A stretch of 64,000 bases of DNA from Arthrobacter sp. Bi26 (GCF_918697925.1 NZ_CAKKMF010000011.1:1-64000), one strand, 5' to 3'; numbered from the stretch's first letter, positions 23,036 to 32,573 are shown. The notes: generated from the sequence alone by a model not told the origin. Made by a program: numbers and translations.

Positions 23036-25315
23036 TCAGGCCTCCTGGCCGGCCAGGGCCCGCCACAGGAAATGCTGGCTGCGGCTCTGCAGGGCCGCAG
23101 CCTGCCGGTTGTCCGAGGCCCCCGCGTGGCCGCCCTCGAGGGCTTCGTGGAACCAGACATTGGGGATGCCCATGGCCTGCATGCGGGCCGCCATCTTCCG
23201 GGCCTGGACCGGCCCCACCCGGTCATCGGAGGTCGCCGTCCAGATAAACGTCTCCGGGTAGTCCACGCCGTCCTTGAGCTGGTGGTACGGGGAGAACGTC
23301 TTCAGGAACTCCCACTGCTCCGGCACGTCAGGGTCGCCGTATTCGCCAATCCAGGAATAGCCCGCGGAAAGTTTGGTGTACCGGCGCATGTCCAGGAGCG
23401 GAACCCCGCAGGACACGGCACCGAACAGCTCCGGGTACTGCGTGAGCATGTTGCCCACCAGCAGCCCGCCGTTGGAGCCGCCCACGCAGCCGAGCCGCTC
23501 CCGGGAAGTGACACCGCGGGAGATCAGGTCCTTCGCCACGGCAGCGAAGTCTTCATAGGCGCGGTGGCGGTTGCCCTGCAACGCCGCGCGGTGCCAGGCC
23601 GGCCCGTACTCGCCGCCGCCGCGGATGTTCGCCACCACGTAGACACCGCCGCGGCGGTGCGTGGCCCCACCCTCGGCCCCGCCGGACTCCGCGGTACGCC
23701 GCTCCAGCCATGCCCGGCCGATCGCTCCGCTGTACGCCGGAGTCCGCGAAATCTCGAAGCCGCCATAGCCGGATAGCTGGGTGGGGTTCTGGCCGTCCAG
23801 CACCAGGTCCTTGGCGGCCACCTGGAAGTAAGGGATCTTGGTGCCGTCGCTGGAGACCGCGAAGTGCTGCTGGACTTCATAGTCGGCCTCGTTGAAGAAC
23901 GACGGCGAGGTCCGGATCACCTCGTGCGTGCTGGTCACGGAGCTATTGCCCCGTGCGAGCGTCCCTCGGGTCAGGGTGGTGGGCGTCGTGAAACCGGTGG
24001 CCACGAGCCAGAAGTCGTTCCCTGCGCCCGGCGCCTCGCCCTCGGCCACCGAGGCGGTGCCGCCGGTGCCGTCGTCGTCCGAGCCTTCGGCGTCGTCTTC
24101 GTCATCCACCGCGAAGGCGTTGACGTCGTGCAGGGGCGGGCAGGCATCCAGCACGGTGGCCTCCCACGCGGCGTCCGTCCCCGGGCGTCGCGGATCCAGG
24201 ACGTGGATTTCCGAGGACACGTCCCGGAGCAGGTTCAGCAGCAGGAAGTCCCGCGTCCAGCTCCAGGACTGCAGGGAGGTGTGCGGATCGGGCGTGAAGA
24301 GCACGGCGAGCTCCCGGGAGCCGGCGAGGAAGTCCTCGAACCCGGCCGCGAGCAGGGAACCCGCCGGGTGGGTGGTGCCGTTGACGGTCCAGTCACGCTG
24401 CGGGCGGAACAGCAGCCATTCGCGGTGCGAGCTCAGGTTCACGTCTGCGGGCACGTCGATCTGCACCCACTGACCATCGCGCAGCACGGAGGTGTTCTTC
24501 TCGAAGAAACTGATCCAGTCGACGGCAAACGTGCGTTCGAAGCCCGGAGTGGAGTCGTGGGCCACGATCGCTATCATGTGGTCCTCGGGAATGTCGAAAA
24601 TCTGCTCGGCCTCCGCCAGGGAGTCGCCGCGGCGCAGCTTCACCCCGGTCCGGGCATAGGACGAGGTGGTCCGCGGCAGGTCCTGGGCGGTAGTGGCGAC
24701 CAGCAAGGTGTCCCCGTCCAGCCAGGAGGCATTGCCCTTGCCGGTCGGGAGGTCGAAGCCGCCGTCGGCCGGGTCCACGAAGCCGCGGGCCTCGACGTCG
24801 AACTCACGGTGGCGGTTCGCGTCCCCGCCGTCGGGGGAGAAGGCCAGCAGGGCCCGCCGGTGGGGCTCACCCGGGGCCGGGCGGAGGAAATTGGCGCCGT
24901 GGAAGACCCAGTCCTGGCCCTCGGCGGCGGCGAGGGCGTCGACATCCAGCAGGACATCCCACGCGGGAGTCCCGGCCCGGTAGCTGTCCCAGCTGGTTCG
25001 CCGCCACAGGCCCTTGGGGTTGTCCCGGTCCTTCCAGAAGTTGTAGTACCACTCGCCGTGCTTGCCCACCATGGGGATCCGGTCGGTGGAGTCGAGGACC
25101 TCCAGGATCTTGCCTTCCAGGTCGTCGTAGTCGGCGTCCTCGAGGAGTTCCTCGGTGCGGGCGTTCTGTTCACGGACCCACGCCAGCTGCTCCTGGCCGT
25201 AGATGTCCTCCAGCCAGATGTTCTCGTCGACGGGTTCGGGGGACGTCCCTGCAACCGGGAGGGCGCCGCTGGCTTGGCCGGACGCGGACGGGTGGTCAGC
25301 TTCTGTGGTGGTCAT
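23036..25315 (-). CDS. Prolyl oligopeptidase family serine peptidase (S9A)
   Basis: 759 residues. An N-terminal beta-propeller (about 80-470) precedes an alpha/beta-hydrolase domain. The catalytic serine is in GCVGGSNGGLLVGNML, the aspartate in ATSDDRVGPVQARK and the histidine in LEGGHAGASDN. Prolyl oligopeptidases cleave short peptides after proline, usually in the cytoplasm; no signal peptide is seen here. ATG 25315 follows GGATGGAAAA and is preferred to ATG 25333. A low-complexity acidic/Gly stretch (DDEDDAEGSDDDG) lies in the propeller region. It is divergent from the FAD/NAD(P)-binding protein gene across 84 bp. Confidence 0.94.
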   Translation of the reverse strand: MTTTEADHPSASGQASGALPVAGTSPEPVDENIWLEDIYGQEQLAWVREQNARTEELLEDADYDDLEGKILEVLDSTDRIPMVGKHGEWYYNFWKDRDNPKGLWRRTSWDSYRAGTPAWDVLLDVDALAAAEGQDWVFHGANFLRPAPGEPHRRALLAFSPDGGDANRHREFDVEARGFVDPADGGFDLPTGKGNASWLDGDTLLVATTAQDLPRTTSSYARTGVKLRRGDSLAEAEQIFDIPEDHMIAIVAHDSTPGFERTFAVDWISFFEKNTSVLRDGQWVQIDVPADVNLSSHREWLLFRPQRDWTVNGTTHPAGSLLAAGFEDFLAGSRELAVLFTPDPHTSLQSWSWTRDFLLLNLLRDVSSEIHVLDPRRPGTDAAWEATVLDACPPLHDVNAFAVDDEDDAEGSDDDGTGGTASVAEGEAPGAGNDFWLVATGFTTPTTLTRGTLARGNSSVTSTHEVIRTSPSFFNEADYEVQQHFAVSSDGTKIPYFQVAAKDLVLDGQNPTQLSGYGGFEISRTPAYSGAIGRAWLERRTAESGGAEGGATHRRGGVYVVANIRGGGEYGPAWHRAALQGNRHRAYEDFAAVAKDLISRGVTSRERLGCVGGSNGGLLVGNMLTQYPELFGAVSCGVPLLDMRRYTKLSAGYSWIGEYGDPDVPEQWEFLKTFSPYHQLKDGVDYPETFIWTATSDDRVGPVQARKMAARMQAMGIPNVWFHEALEGGHAGASDNRQAAALQSRSQHFLWRALAGQEA

Positions 25316-25399
25316 TTTTCCATCCAAGAACATCGGTGCGGCAGTGGCAAGTCACGCGGGCGTCCAACCGGCGCCCGGGTTGCCGATACGCTGGATGCC

Positions 25400-27607
25400 G
25401 TGGGCATATCGCGAAGAATCCGGACGGCAGTGATTGGCGCCGGTCCCCGGGGCACGAGCGTGCTGGAACGGCTCCTCGCCAACTGGGCCTCCGCCGGCTC
25501 CGCGGGAACCCTGCACATCGACGTGATCGACCCTTACCCGGCGGGGCCCGGGCATGTCTGGCAGCCCGGACAGTCGCGGCTGTACCTGATGAACACGCAA
25601 TCCTTCTATCCCACGGTGGTCCCTGAGGACCCGGAGCTCGCGCCTCCACTGGCCGGGCGCACGTTCGACCAGTGGCGGGAACTCCAGCAGGGCCACCCGC
25701 ATCCAGCACTTACTGACGAGGAACGCACCGAGGTGTCCGGGCTCGGCGAGGCGGACTTCCCCAGCCGGGCCTTGTACGGCCGTTATCTGCGGTCCACCCT
25801 CGAGGAACTGCTCACCGTCCTGCCCGCCGGCGTCAGCGTGGACTTCCACCCGGCGACGGCAACGTCCGTCCGCCACGCCGCCGCCGAACCGGTCGATCCG
25901 GCGGCCCCGGAAGCCCCGGAGGGACCGTCGGTGCGGTTCGACGTCGTGCTCGACGGCGGCACGGTGCTTACCGTCGACTCTGTGGTGCTGGCCATGGGCC
26001 ATCTCGACGCGCGGCTGAACGCCGAACAGCGGGAGCTGCTCTCCGCGGCGGAGGAACTCGGACTCCTGTACGTCCCGCCGGCGGCGCCCGCCGACGTCGA
26101 CTGGGCCGTGGTGCCGGCCGGAAAACCTGTCCTGGTGCGCGGCATGGGCCTGAACTTCTTCGACGTGATGGGACAGCTGACCGAAGGTCGCGGCGGCCGG
26201 TTCGTTGCCGGGGAGAGCAACGGTGAACTGGCGTATCTGCCCTCCGGCCGCGAACCGCTCATCATCGCCGCCTCGCGCCGCGGGACCCCCTACCGGGCGA
26301 AGGCGACACTCACCGGCTACTACCCGGACGCGGTCCAGCTGCGGTACTGCACCGAGCACGCGATCGCGAAGTTCGCCGACTCCGGAATCCGGCCCTCATT
26401 CGACTTCGACCTCTGGCCGCTCCTGCACCGGGACGCGATCTGGGCCTACTACTCGACGCTCGCGCGCTCGCAGCCCGATGCCATCCTGACCGGCCCCGGG
26501 GAGTTCCTGCGCGCCCTGGACGAATCCCTGCGGCCGCATGCGCATTCGACCGCGAAGTGGGAGCACGCCACGGAATCGGTGATTGCCGTCCATGTCCGGG
26601 CAACCCACCGCCTGAACCTGCTCGGTCTCGCGGCGCCCCTGGCCGGGCGCTCGTTTGACTCCCGGGCTGAACTGGACGCCGCCGTCGTCGACTACCTGCT
26701 CGACGACGCCCGACGCTCTGCGCTCGGCGAGGACGACCCCGTGAAGATGGCGATCGGCGCGCTGCACCACGGCCGGGCGGTGCTCAAGACCGCTGTGGCC
26801 GACAGCGGCATCACGGACGAATCCTGGGTCGCCGGCCTCCGCGGCTGGTTCGAATCCTTCGTGGAAGGCCTGGCGAGCGGACCGCCGGCGCTGCGCGCTG
26901 CGCAGCTCGCGGCACTGGCGCGGGCAGGAGTCGTACGCTTCGTGGGCCCGGACCCCAAATTCGGCGTGGACCGCCGGGCCCGGACGTTCACTGCGGCATC
27001 GCCCTGGGTGGGCGGCGGAACCGATGAAGGCCTTGGCGATGAATCGGAGGATGTCGGCACGTTTGGTGCCGGACTGGACCGTGTCGGCGTGGGCGCTGGC
27101 TCGGTTGGCCCGGTTGGCGTGGGCGCTGGCTCGGTTGGCCCGGTTGGCGTGGGCGCTGTTGGCGCTGGCAGCGCTGGCGTGCCGAGCGCCGCTGTGCGGA
27201 GCGCGGGCACGGTGAGGGCGCGGGCCGGGAACGCCGTGGCGGGCGCGGTGTCTGCGACGGCGATGATCGAGGCGCTGGCACCGGCGAACCGGGTGGCCGT
27301 CAATTCCTCGCCTCTGCTGGAACAGCTGCTCGCCGAGGGGTTGGTGCGGCCGCGCCTCATGATGACCGTGGAGGGGACCCCGGTGGAGACCTCCGGGATG
27401 GACGTCGTCCCGCATCCGTATCGGCCGCTGGGTGCCAACGGGTCCATGACACCGGGACTCTACGTGCTGGGGCTTCAGCTCTCCGCCACGCAATGGGGCA
27501 CGGCCATCGCCGCTGAGGCCCGGCCGAAGTCGGGCCCGGTCTACCGCAGCGGCCAACGCACACTGCGCGACGCCGACGAGATCGCCCGCGACATCCTGGC
27601 CCCCTAG
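25400..27607 (+). CDS. FAD/NAD(P)-binding protein (NAD_binding_9-like)
   Basis: About 735 residues. The N-terminal nucleotide-binding motif is TAVIGAGPRGTSVLERLL, followed by a bulky-loop region with WQPGQSRLYLMNTQSFYP. A second dinucleotide-site-like segment, VLVRGMGLNFFDVMGQL, lies near residue 247. The C-terminus reads YVLGLQLSATQWGTAIAAEA. This matches the uncharacterised FAD/NAD(P)-binding family of Arthrobacter and Streptomyces, presumed oxidoreductases or monooxygenases. A Gly/Val/Ser-rich insert near residues 555-595 is coded by tandem 30-bp repeats. The start is inferred as GTG 25400, just before the Rossmann strand; no strong Shine-Dalgarno is visible. Confidence 0.8.
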   Translation: MGISRRIRTAVIGAGPRGTSVLERLLANWASAGSAGTLHIDVIDPYPAGPGHVWQPGQSRLYLMNTQSFYPTVVPEDPELAPPLAGRTFDQWRELQQGHPHPALTDEERTEVSGLGEADFPSRALYGRYLRSTLEELLTVLPAGVSVDFHPATATSVRHAAAEPVDPAAPEAPEGPSVRFDVVLDGGTVLTVDSVVLAMGHLDARLNAEQRELLSAAEELGLLYVPPAAPADVDWAVVPAGKPVLVRGMGLNFFDVMGQLTEGRGGRFVAGESNGELAYLPSGREPLIIAASRRGTPYRAKATLTGYYPDAVQLRYCTEHAIAKFADSGIRPSFDFDLWPLLHRDAIWAYYSTLARSQPDAILTGPGEFLRALDESLRPHAHSTAKWEHATESVIAVHVRATHRLNLLGLAAPLAGRSFDSRAELDAAVVDYLLDDARRSALGEDDPVKMAIGALHHGRAVLKTAVADSGITDESWVAGLRGWFESFVEGLASGPPALRAAQLAALARAGVVRFVGPDPKFGVDRRARTFTAASPWVGGGTDEGLGDESEDVGTFGAGLDRVGVGAGSVGPVGVGAGSVGPVGVGAVGAGSAGVPSAAVRSAGTVRARAGNAVAGAVSATAMIEALAPANRVAVNSSPLLEQLLAEGLVRPRLMMTVEGTPVETSGMDVVPHPYRPLGANGSMTPGLYVLGLQLSATQWGTAIAAEARPKSGPVYRSGQRTLRDADEIARDILAP
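27091..27150 (+). repeat. In-frame 30-bp tandem repeat inside the FAD/NAD(P)-binding protein gene
   Basis: Two identical 30-bp units (27091-27120 and 27121-27150), each beginning GGGCGCTGGCTCGGTTGGCC, are followed by degenerate shorter GGCGCTGGC units to about 27180. Each unit encodes ten residues (GAGSVGPVGV), inserting a flexible Gly-rich linker. Confidence 0.92.
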
Positions 27608-27632
27608 CCCGTCCTCGCCCGCCCTCAATAAT

Positions 27633-27850
27633 GGGCATGCCCTCTGGCGCGCCCGCTTCCGAAAATTGGGCATGCCCTCCAGTGGGGCCGGGCAGTGGAC
27701 TCTTGGTGCTTGTGTCCAGTGCTGCGGGCCAGGGATGGGCATGCCCATTGATTCGCAGGCCTCTCAAGAATGGACATGCCCTCCCCTGGGGCCGGGCAAT
27801 GGACTCTTGGTGCTTGTGTCCAGTGCTGCGGGCCAGGGGAGGGCATGTGC
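27633..27850. repeat. GGGCATGCCC palindrome array with alternating 35/69-bp steps
   Basis: The 10-bp palindrome GGGCATGCCC (or a near copy) starts at 27633, 27668, 27737, 27772 and 27841, giving steps of 35, 69, 35 and 69 bp, a 104-bp period. The 59-nt segments inside the 69-bp steps are nearly identical (26 of the bases around TGGACTCTTGGTGCTTGTGT are unchanged) and can fold, since TGGAC pairs with GTCCA. The 25-nt segments inside the 35-bp steps differ completely. It fills the gap between two convergent genes. Confidence 0.9.
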
Positions 27851-27884
27851 CGTGGTGTGGGACCAGGAAGCCCGGGCTAAGGCA

Positions 27885-30800
27885 TCAGCCCTTGAGGCAC
27901 TTTTGGTAGGCGGCCATGGCTGTCCCGTAGTTCACCTGGCCCACCACGTCCGCGGGCCCCGTCGGCTTGACCGGAGGAATGCACTTCGGCGGCACGGGGA
28001 CGCTGGCTGCGACCTTCACGTCCACCTTCACCACGGTGCCGGATTCGACGGCGGTGAGCACCAGGGTGCCCGCGCCGGCGGCGGCGCCGGTCGGAACCTG
28101 CACGTCCACTGTGGCGGCGCCGGCGGTTACCGGTGCCGTGCCAAGGGGTGTCACGGTGCCGGCAGCATCCGTGAACTCGGCGCGCAGCGAGGCATTCACC
28201 GGGCTGCCCAGCGAGGTCAGGTCCAGCTTCGAAACCGCCAGGGTGATGGCCTCCCCGCCCTTGACCTCGGCCGCCGTCGTGTTCACCACGGCCACGGAGC
28301 GGCGGGCGAAGTCGGGCGAGACCGGGTTGTGGGTCTGCAGGTACGTGATCCACGCATCGCGGTCCACGAGCCCGGAGTCCTTGGCGCCTGCGCCTTCCTT
28401 GAAGATACGGAAGTTGTCGCCACCGGTGGCCAGGAAGTTGAACGTCCCGATCCGGTAGGACTTCGCCGGGTCAATCACTGCACCGTTGACCCGGATCGAG
28501 GTGATCCGGTCACCGGCGGCGCGGGCGGCGTCGTAGGTGTAGTTCACGTTCTTGGACAGGCCCAGCTGCTGGTACGCTCGGCTGGGGACCGTGCCGTCCG
28601 TGTTGGTCTGCCACTGCTGCTCAAGCAGGGTCTTGAACTGCGCACCGGTAAGGGACGTGGTCCAAAGATTGTTCACGAACGGCAGCACGGCGTTGGCCTC
28701 GGCGTACGTGATGGTGCCGTCGGGCGCGTAGTACAGCTCATTGCGCAGGCCGCCCGGGTTGACGACGCCGATTTCGGCGGCGCCGAGTTCTGGCGTCTTC
28801 AGCGCATCCACGAGGGAGTCCGCCACCAGGTTGCCGAGCGTTGACTCGCTGGCCCGGTCATCGCGCACGGCGGGGGAACCGGCGAACGCCGTCGTGATAT
28901 CCGCGGTGACCTTGCCGACCGGCTGGTTGCCGATCACGGCGGCGTCGGCCAGGGCCTTGTCCACGATAGTCTTGACGGCCGCGACCCGCGGGTACTGCGC
29001 CACAAGGTCGGCTGCCGGTTGCGCGGCGCTGGTGGTGCGCTGGACGTTGCCGGCCTTGTACCCGGTCACCGACATGGTCTTGGTGTCGATCGTCAGCTGG
29101 ATCTGGCCGATGAACTCGCCGTAGTTTCCGGTCTGGACGATCGGGCGGGTCTTGCCGGTGGGCTGGCCCGCCGGATCCAGGACGGGCGCGTCCCAGGAGT
29201 ACTGCTTGTGGGTGTGGCCGTTGAAGATGGCGGCAACATCCGGGGTGACCTTCTGGACCATCTTGGCGAAGGGGCCGCCCGCGGCGACTTCCTGCTCCAA
29301 AGTGGCGCCGTCGGGCGCGCCTGATCCGGCGCCGTCATGGTTCTCCACAATGATGATGTCGGCGAGTTTGTCCGCCTTGATCTTCGCCGCGACCCGGTTG
29401 ATGGCGTCCACGGGGTCGCCGAACTCAAGGTCCGCGATGCCCGACGGCGTGACCAGGGAGGGCACTTCCTGCGTGACGGTGCCGATCACGGCGACCTTGA
29501 CGCCGTTCATGTCCAGGACCGTGTACTCCGGCAGGACCGGGGTGGTGGTGCCCTTCGCATAGACGTTGGCGCCCAGGTACGGGAACTTGGCGTTGGTCCC
29601 GCCGGCGGTGACGCGGTCGCGCAGGTCCGCCCAGCCGCCGTCGAACTCGTGGTTGCCCACCGCGGAGGTGCGCAGGTCCAGGGCGTTCAGCACATCGATG
29701 GTCGGCTGGTCCTTGGCCACCGCCGAGGCGAACAGGGAGGCGCCGATGTTGTCGCCGGCCGATATGAACGCCGTGGCGCCCGGGGCAGCCGCTGCACGCA
29801 GCTTCTCGATGGTCCCCGCGAAGAACACGGTGTTGGAATCGATCCGGCCGTGGAAGTCGTTGATGCCCAGGAAGTTCAGGTCAACGCTGGCCGGGGTGAC
29901 GGGCAAGTCCAGCCCCACCACCACCGGATCGTGGTCGCTGGCGCGGAACTGGTCCGGAGCGTAGTAGTCCGTGACGTTGTTGTTGTAGCGGCTGTACTCC
30001 AGCGCCACGGACTCCACCGAGTTGATGTTCCAGATGTCCGCGCCGGTGACGGCGGCGTTGGCCGCCGGCGAGGCGAGGATGTGGTCCAGCGAGCCCACGA
30101 GGCCGCCAAAGAGGTAGGAATGCTTGGCGGAACCGTCGGCGTTCTTCGCCTTCTCATCCTGGTTGACGTACCCGGCGCCCGTGAGGACGTTGATCGGGTC
30201 CTCCTTGGCGTAGGAGTTGAAGTCGCCGATCAGGAAGACCTTGTCGGTGCCCTTGGACTTCTGCAGTTCGTCGGAGAACGCCAGCAGGGACTTGGCCTGG
30301 GCGGTGCGGGCGAGGTTTGAGGCGCCCTGGCCCTTGTCGGTGTCATCCGGAGTGGCGGCGGAACCCTTGGACTTGAAGTGGTTGGCGATCGCGATGAACT
30401 TCTTGTCATCGGCGGCGCCCACGGGCTTGAAGACCTGGGCCATCGGCTTGCGGGCGCTGGCGAAAGCGACGGTGTCGTTGTAGATGATGGACTCGCCGAT
30501 TGGTTCGGCAACAGCCTTCTTGTAGATGAACGCGGTGCGGATCATGTCCTCGTCGGCCAGCGGGGGTGCGTTGGCGGGCGTGCGGACGTAGTCCCAGATC
30601 CCCGGTGTGGCGATGTTCAGCGCATCCACCAGCTTGGCGAGCGCGTCGTCCCGGGTCTTGCCGAACTGGGCCGAGTTTTCGACCTCCATCAGGGTGACGA
30701 CGTCGGCCCCGGACTTGGAGATGGCGGCGACAATCTTGTCCTGCTGCCGTTTCAGGTTCTCCGCGTTCGCGGCGCCGCGAACGTCGCAGCCGCCCTTGAC

Positions 30801-32441
30801 GGTGATGGGGTTGCCGTCCCGGTCCGGGTAGAAGGTGCAGCCCGCCACCTGGTCGCCGGTGGTGGGGAAGTAGTTGAGCACATTGAAGGAGGCGAGCTTC
30901 AGGTTGCCGCCCACAGCGGCCGGGGTGTCCGCGCGGGTGGCGCCGAAACTTGCCGGCTGCACGGTGTCCGCGTTGGCGGCCGTCAACTGGGTCAGGGGCT
31001 GGAACTTCCAGGCGCTGTTCGCGTAGCTGAGCACCACGTTGGTCTTGAACGTCACCGGTGCGCCGACCCGGACGTGATCGGCCGTGGTCAGGTACGGGAG
31101 CTCCTGGGCCTTGGTGGCGGCGTCCTTGAGGAAGTTCGTGGTGGCGCCGTCGTCGAGCTTGATGCCGCGGGCGGCGTTCGCCGCGACCGTGGCGGTGTAT
31201 TCGGCGGAGCCGAAGGGCGCGACGGCGGTGGGCTGTTCCAGCGCGGTGGTGCCGCCGGCCAGGCCGATCTCGCCGTACTGGTTCAGCGAGAAGTTGTCCG
31301 CCACGGTGACCGGACCCTGCGGGGTCAGCAGCATGCCTTCGAGTGCCTCACGGAAGGCCTCGTCGGCGGGGAGGGCGAAGCCGGTGGCCTTGACCTCGGG
31401 GGCGGCCTCGGTGAGCTTCTTCAGATCGGCCGCCGCGGCGACGTTCAGCTGGGTCATGCCGAAGAATTCGCTGACTGCGCCGGTGAGTTCGACGTAGTCG
31501 CCGATCCTGACGGCGTCGACTGTGGACGGCGAGTAGACGAACACGGCGTCCGACGCCGCGTGGTTGGCCGGGGTGAGATCGCCGCCCGTGCCGGGGGTCT
31601 GGACGTAGTAGCCGGCGAAGCCGCCGGTGGGGAACGTGGCGGTGACCCTGCCGCGCGTGGTGACCGCTGATCCTGCCAGCGGGCTTGCGGCACCGTTGCC
31701 CTGGATTTCGGCGATGGTCTTGGCGGCCGGGGAAGTGCCTGGGCCCGGGTCCACGGGCGGATCCACGGGCCCTGCGGCGCCGTTGGCGGCCTTCGGCGTG
31801 ATGGCTGCGTTGAGCGTGGCGTCAGCGAAGTTGTTACTGGTGTCCGCGCCGTTGCTGCGGTTCAGGCTCTTGATGTCGGTGTTGCCCGACGGCGCAGCGG
31901 CCGCCTGGGTCTCAAACGTGTTGGAGGTGCCGTAGCCGAGCAGGTCGGCGACGTTGGCCGGTTCAATGACCGAGCCCGTCGGCAACGGGTTGAGCGCGCC
32001 GGCCTGCCTGGCCAGCACGATCGTGCCGCCGCCCCCGGCGGGGTTGAAGCCGGTGGCGGTGGCATCCGGGGCCGGCAGGTCCGCGCCGGCGGTGCCGTTG
32101 CTGCCGCCCTTGAGCAGGTAGTAGCCCTTGGCGGGGATACTCCCGGTCAGGGCGGCCACCGAGCTCGGTGCCCCGGTCCCCGTGGCGGAGCGGTACTGGA
32201 CGGACCAGCCTTCCAGCGAGACCGGCTGGTCGGAGCCGTTGTAGAGCTCGACGAACTTGTTTTTGAAGGCCGCGCCGGAGCTGCCGCCGCTGAGGTATGC
32301 CTCGTTGATAACCACCGGTGAGGTTCCGGTTGCTGCGGGGGAGGCCTCCACGGCGTTGGCCGGCACGGCCGCCAGCGGAGCCGCTATGAGCGCCGCCGAC
32401 AAGGCTGTGCCAAGCACTGTTTTCCAGGGTGTTTGTTTCAT
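27885..32441 (-). CDS. Secreted ExeM/NucH-type nuclease fused to 5'-nucleotidase
   Basis: 1518 residues. A Sec signal peptide (MKQTPWKTVLGTALSAALIA, cleavage near ANA-VEA) comes first. A lamin-tail domain follows (~40-160, VVINEAYLSGG), then an ExeM-type OB-like region (~235-490) and an endonuclease/exonuclease/phosphatase domain (~510-845: LASFNVLNYFP, GDFNSYAKEDP, ASDHDPVVVG). A 5'-nucleotidase metallophosphatase domain (~853-1150: LNFLGINDFHGRID, GNHEFDGGW) and a 5'-nucleotidase C-terminal domain (~1165-1350: YRIGTFNFLATGGDNFR) complete the core. The tail is Val/Pro-rich, with no LPXTG seen. It can be read as one exported enzyme that digests DNA and then dephosphorylates the nucleotides. 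A PHO-box-like sequence lies upstream. Confidence 0.93.
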   Translation of the reverse strand: MKQTPWKTVLGTALSAALIAAPLAAVPANAVEASPAATGTSPVVINEAYLSGGSSGAAFKNKFVELYNGSDQPVSLEGWSVQYRSATGTGAPSSVAALTGSIPAKGYYLLKGGSNGTAGADLPAPDATATGFNPAGGGGTIVLARQAGALNPLPTGSVIEPANVADLLGYGTSNTFETQAAAAPSGNTDIKSLNRSNGADTSNNFADATLNAAITPKAANGAAGPVDPPVDPGPGTSPAAKTIAEIQGNGAASPLAGSAVTTRGRVTATFPTGGFAGYYVQTPGTGGDLTPANHAASDAVFVYSPSTVDAVRIGDYVELTGAVSEFFGMTQLNVAAAADLKKLTEAAPEVKATGFALPADEAFREALEGMLLTPQGPVTVADNFSLNQYGEIGLAGGTTALEQPTAVAPFGSAEYTATVAANAARGIKLDDGATTNFLKDAATKAQELPYLTTADHVRVGAPVTFKTNVVLSYANSAWKFQPLTQLTAANADTVQPASFGATRADTPAAVGGNLKLASFNVLNYFPTTGDQVAGCTFYPDRDGNPITVKGGCDVRGAANAENLKRQQDKIVAAISKSGADVVTLMEVENSAQFGKTRDDALAKLVDALNIATPGIWDYVRTPANAPPLADEDMIRTAFIYKKAVAEPIGESIIYNDTVAFASARKPMAQVFKPVGAADDKKFIAIANHFKSKGSAATPDDTDKGQGASNLARTAQAKSLLAFSDELQKSKGTDKVFLIGDFNSYAKEDPINVLTGAGYVNQDEKAKNADGSAKHSYLFGGLVGSLDHILASPAANAAVTGADIWNINSVESVALEYSRYNNNVTDYYAPDQFRASDHDPVVVGLDLPVTPASVDLNFLGINDFHGRIDSNTVFFAGTIEKLRAAAAPGATAFISAGDNIGASLFASAVAKDQPTIDVLNALDLRTSAVGNHEFDGGWADLRDRVTAGGTNAKFPYLGANVYAKGTTTPVLPEYTVLDMNGVKVAVIGTVTQEVPSLVTPSGIADLEFGDPVDAINRVAAKIKADKLADIIIVENHDGAGSGAPDGATLEQEVAAGGPFAKMVQKVTPDVAAIFNGHTHKQYSWDAPVLDPAGQPTGKTRPIVQTGNYGEFIGQIQLTIDTKTMSVTGYKAGNVQRTTSAAQPAADLVAQYPRVAAVKTIVDKALADAAVIGNQPVGKVTADITTAFAGSPAVRDDRASESTLGNLVADSLVDALKTPELGAAEIGVVNPGGLRNELYYAPDGTITYAEANAVLPFVNNLWTTSLTGAQFKTLLEQQWQTNTDGTVPSRAYQQLGLSKNVNYTYDAARAAGDRITSIRVNGAVIDPAKSYRIGTFNFLATGGDNFRIFKEGAGAKDSGLVDRDAWITYLQTHNPVSPDFARRSVAVVNTTAAEVKGGEAITLAVSKLDLTSLGSPVNASLRAEFTDAAGTVTPLGTAPVTAGAATVDVQVPTGAAAGAGTLVLTAVESGTVVKVDVKVAASVPVPPKCIPPVKPTGPADVVGQVNYGTAMAAYQKCLKG

Positions 32442-32562
32442 CCGCTCTAACTCTCATTAGGGTGCCCCGGGTAAAGGGCAGGGTGCAGTGCGTCCGCAGG
32501 GTGCAGCGGACAGTGGCCGGCCTGAACTCCTGGTCAAGTCGTGCCGGGCCCATCCAAACAGG

Positions 32563-32573
32563 GGTGAATGAAC
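32563..32573 (-). promoter_or_regulatory. PHO-box-like 11-mer upstream of the nuclease/5'-nucleotidase gene
   Basis: On the minus strand this reads GTTCATTCACC, close to the GTTCACC/GTTCAYYYR core of actinobacterial PHO boxes. It lies 122 bp before the start codon. No clear second unit stands 11 bp away, so it is only a candidate. Confidence 0.35.

Noticed and set aside
23864..25399. An in-frame 500-residue N-terminal extension of the FAD/NAD(P)-binding protein
   Set aside because: It lies antisense to the prolyl oligopeptidase gene and has shadow-like composition. The protein fold starts at the Rossmann strand just after GTG 25400.
27633..27850. CRISPR array
   Set aside because: Only 10-bp palindromic repeats with alternating 25- and 59-nt interiors, the longer interiors being conserved; no cas genes nearby.
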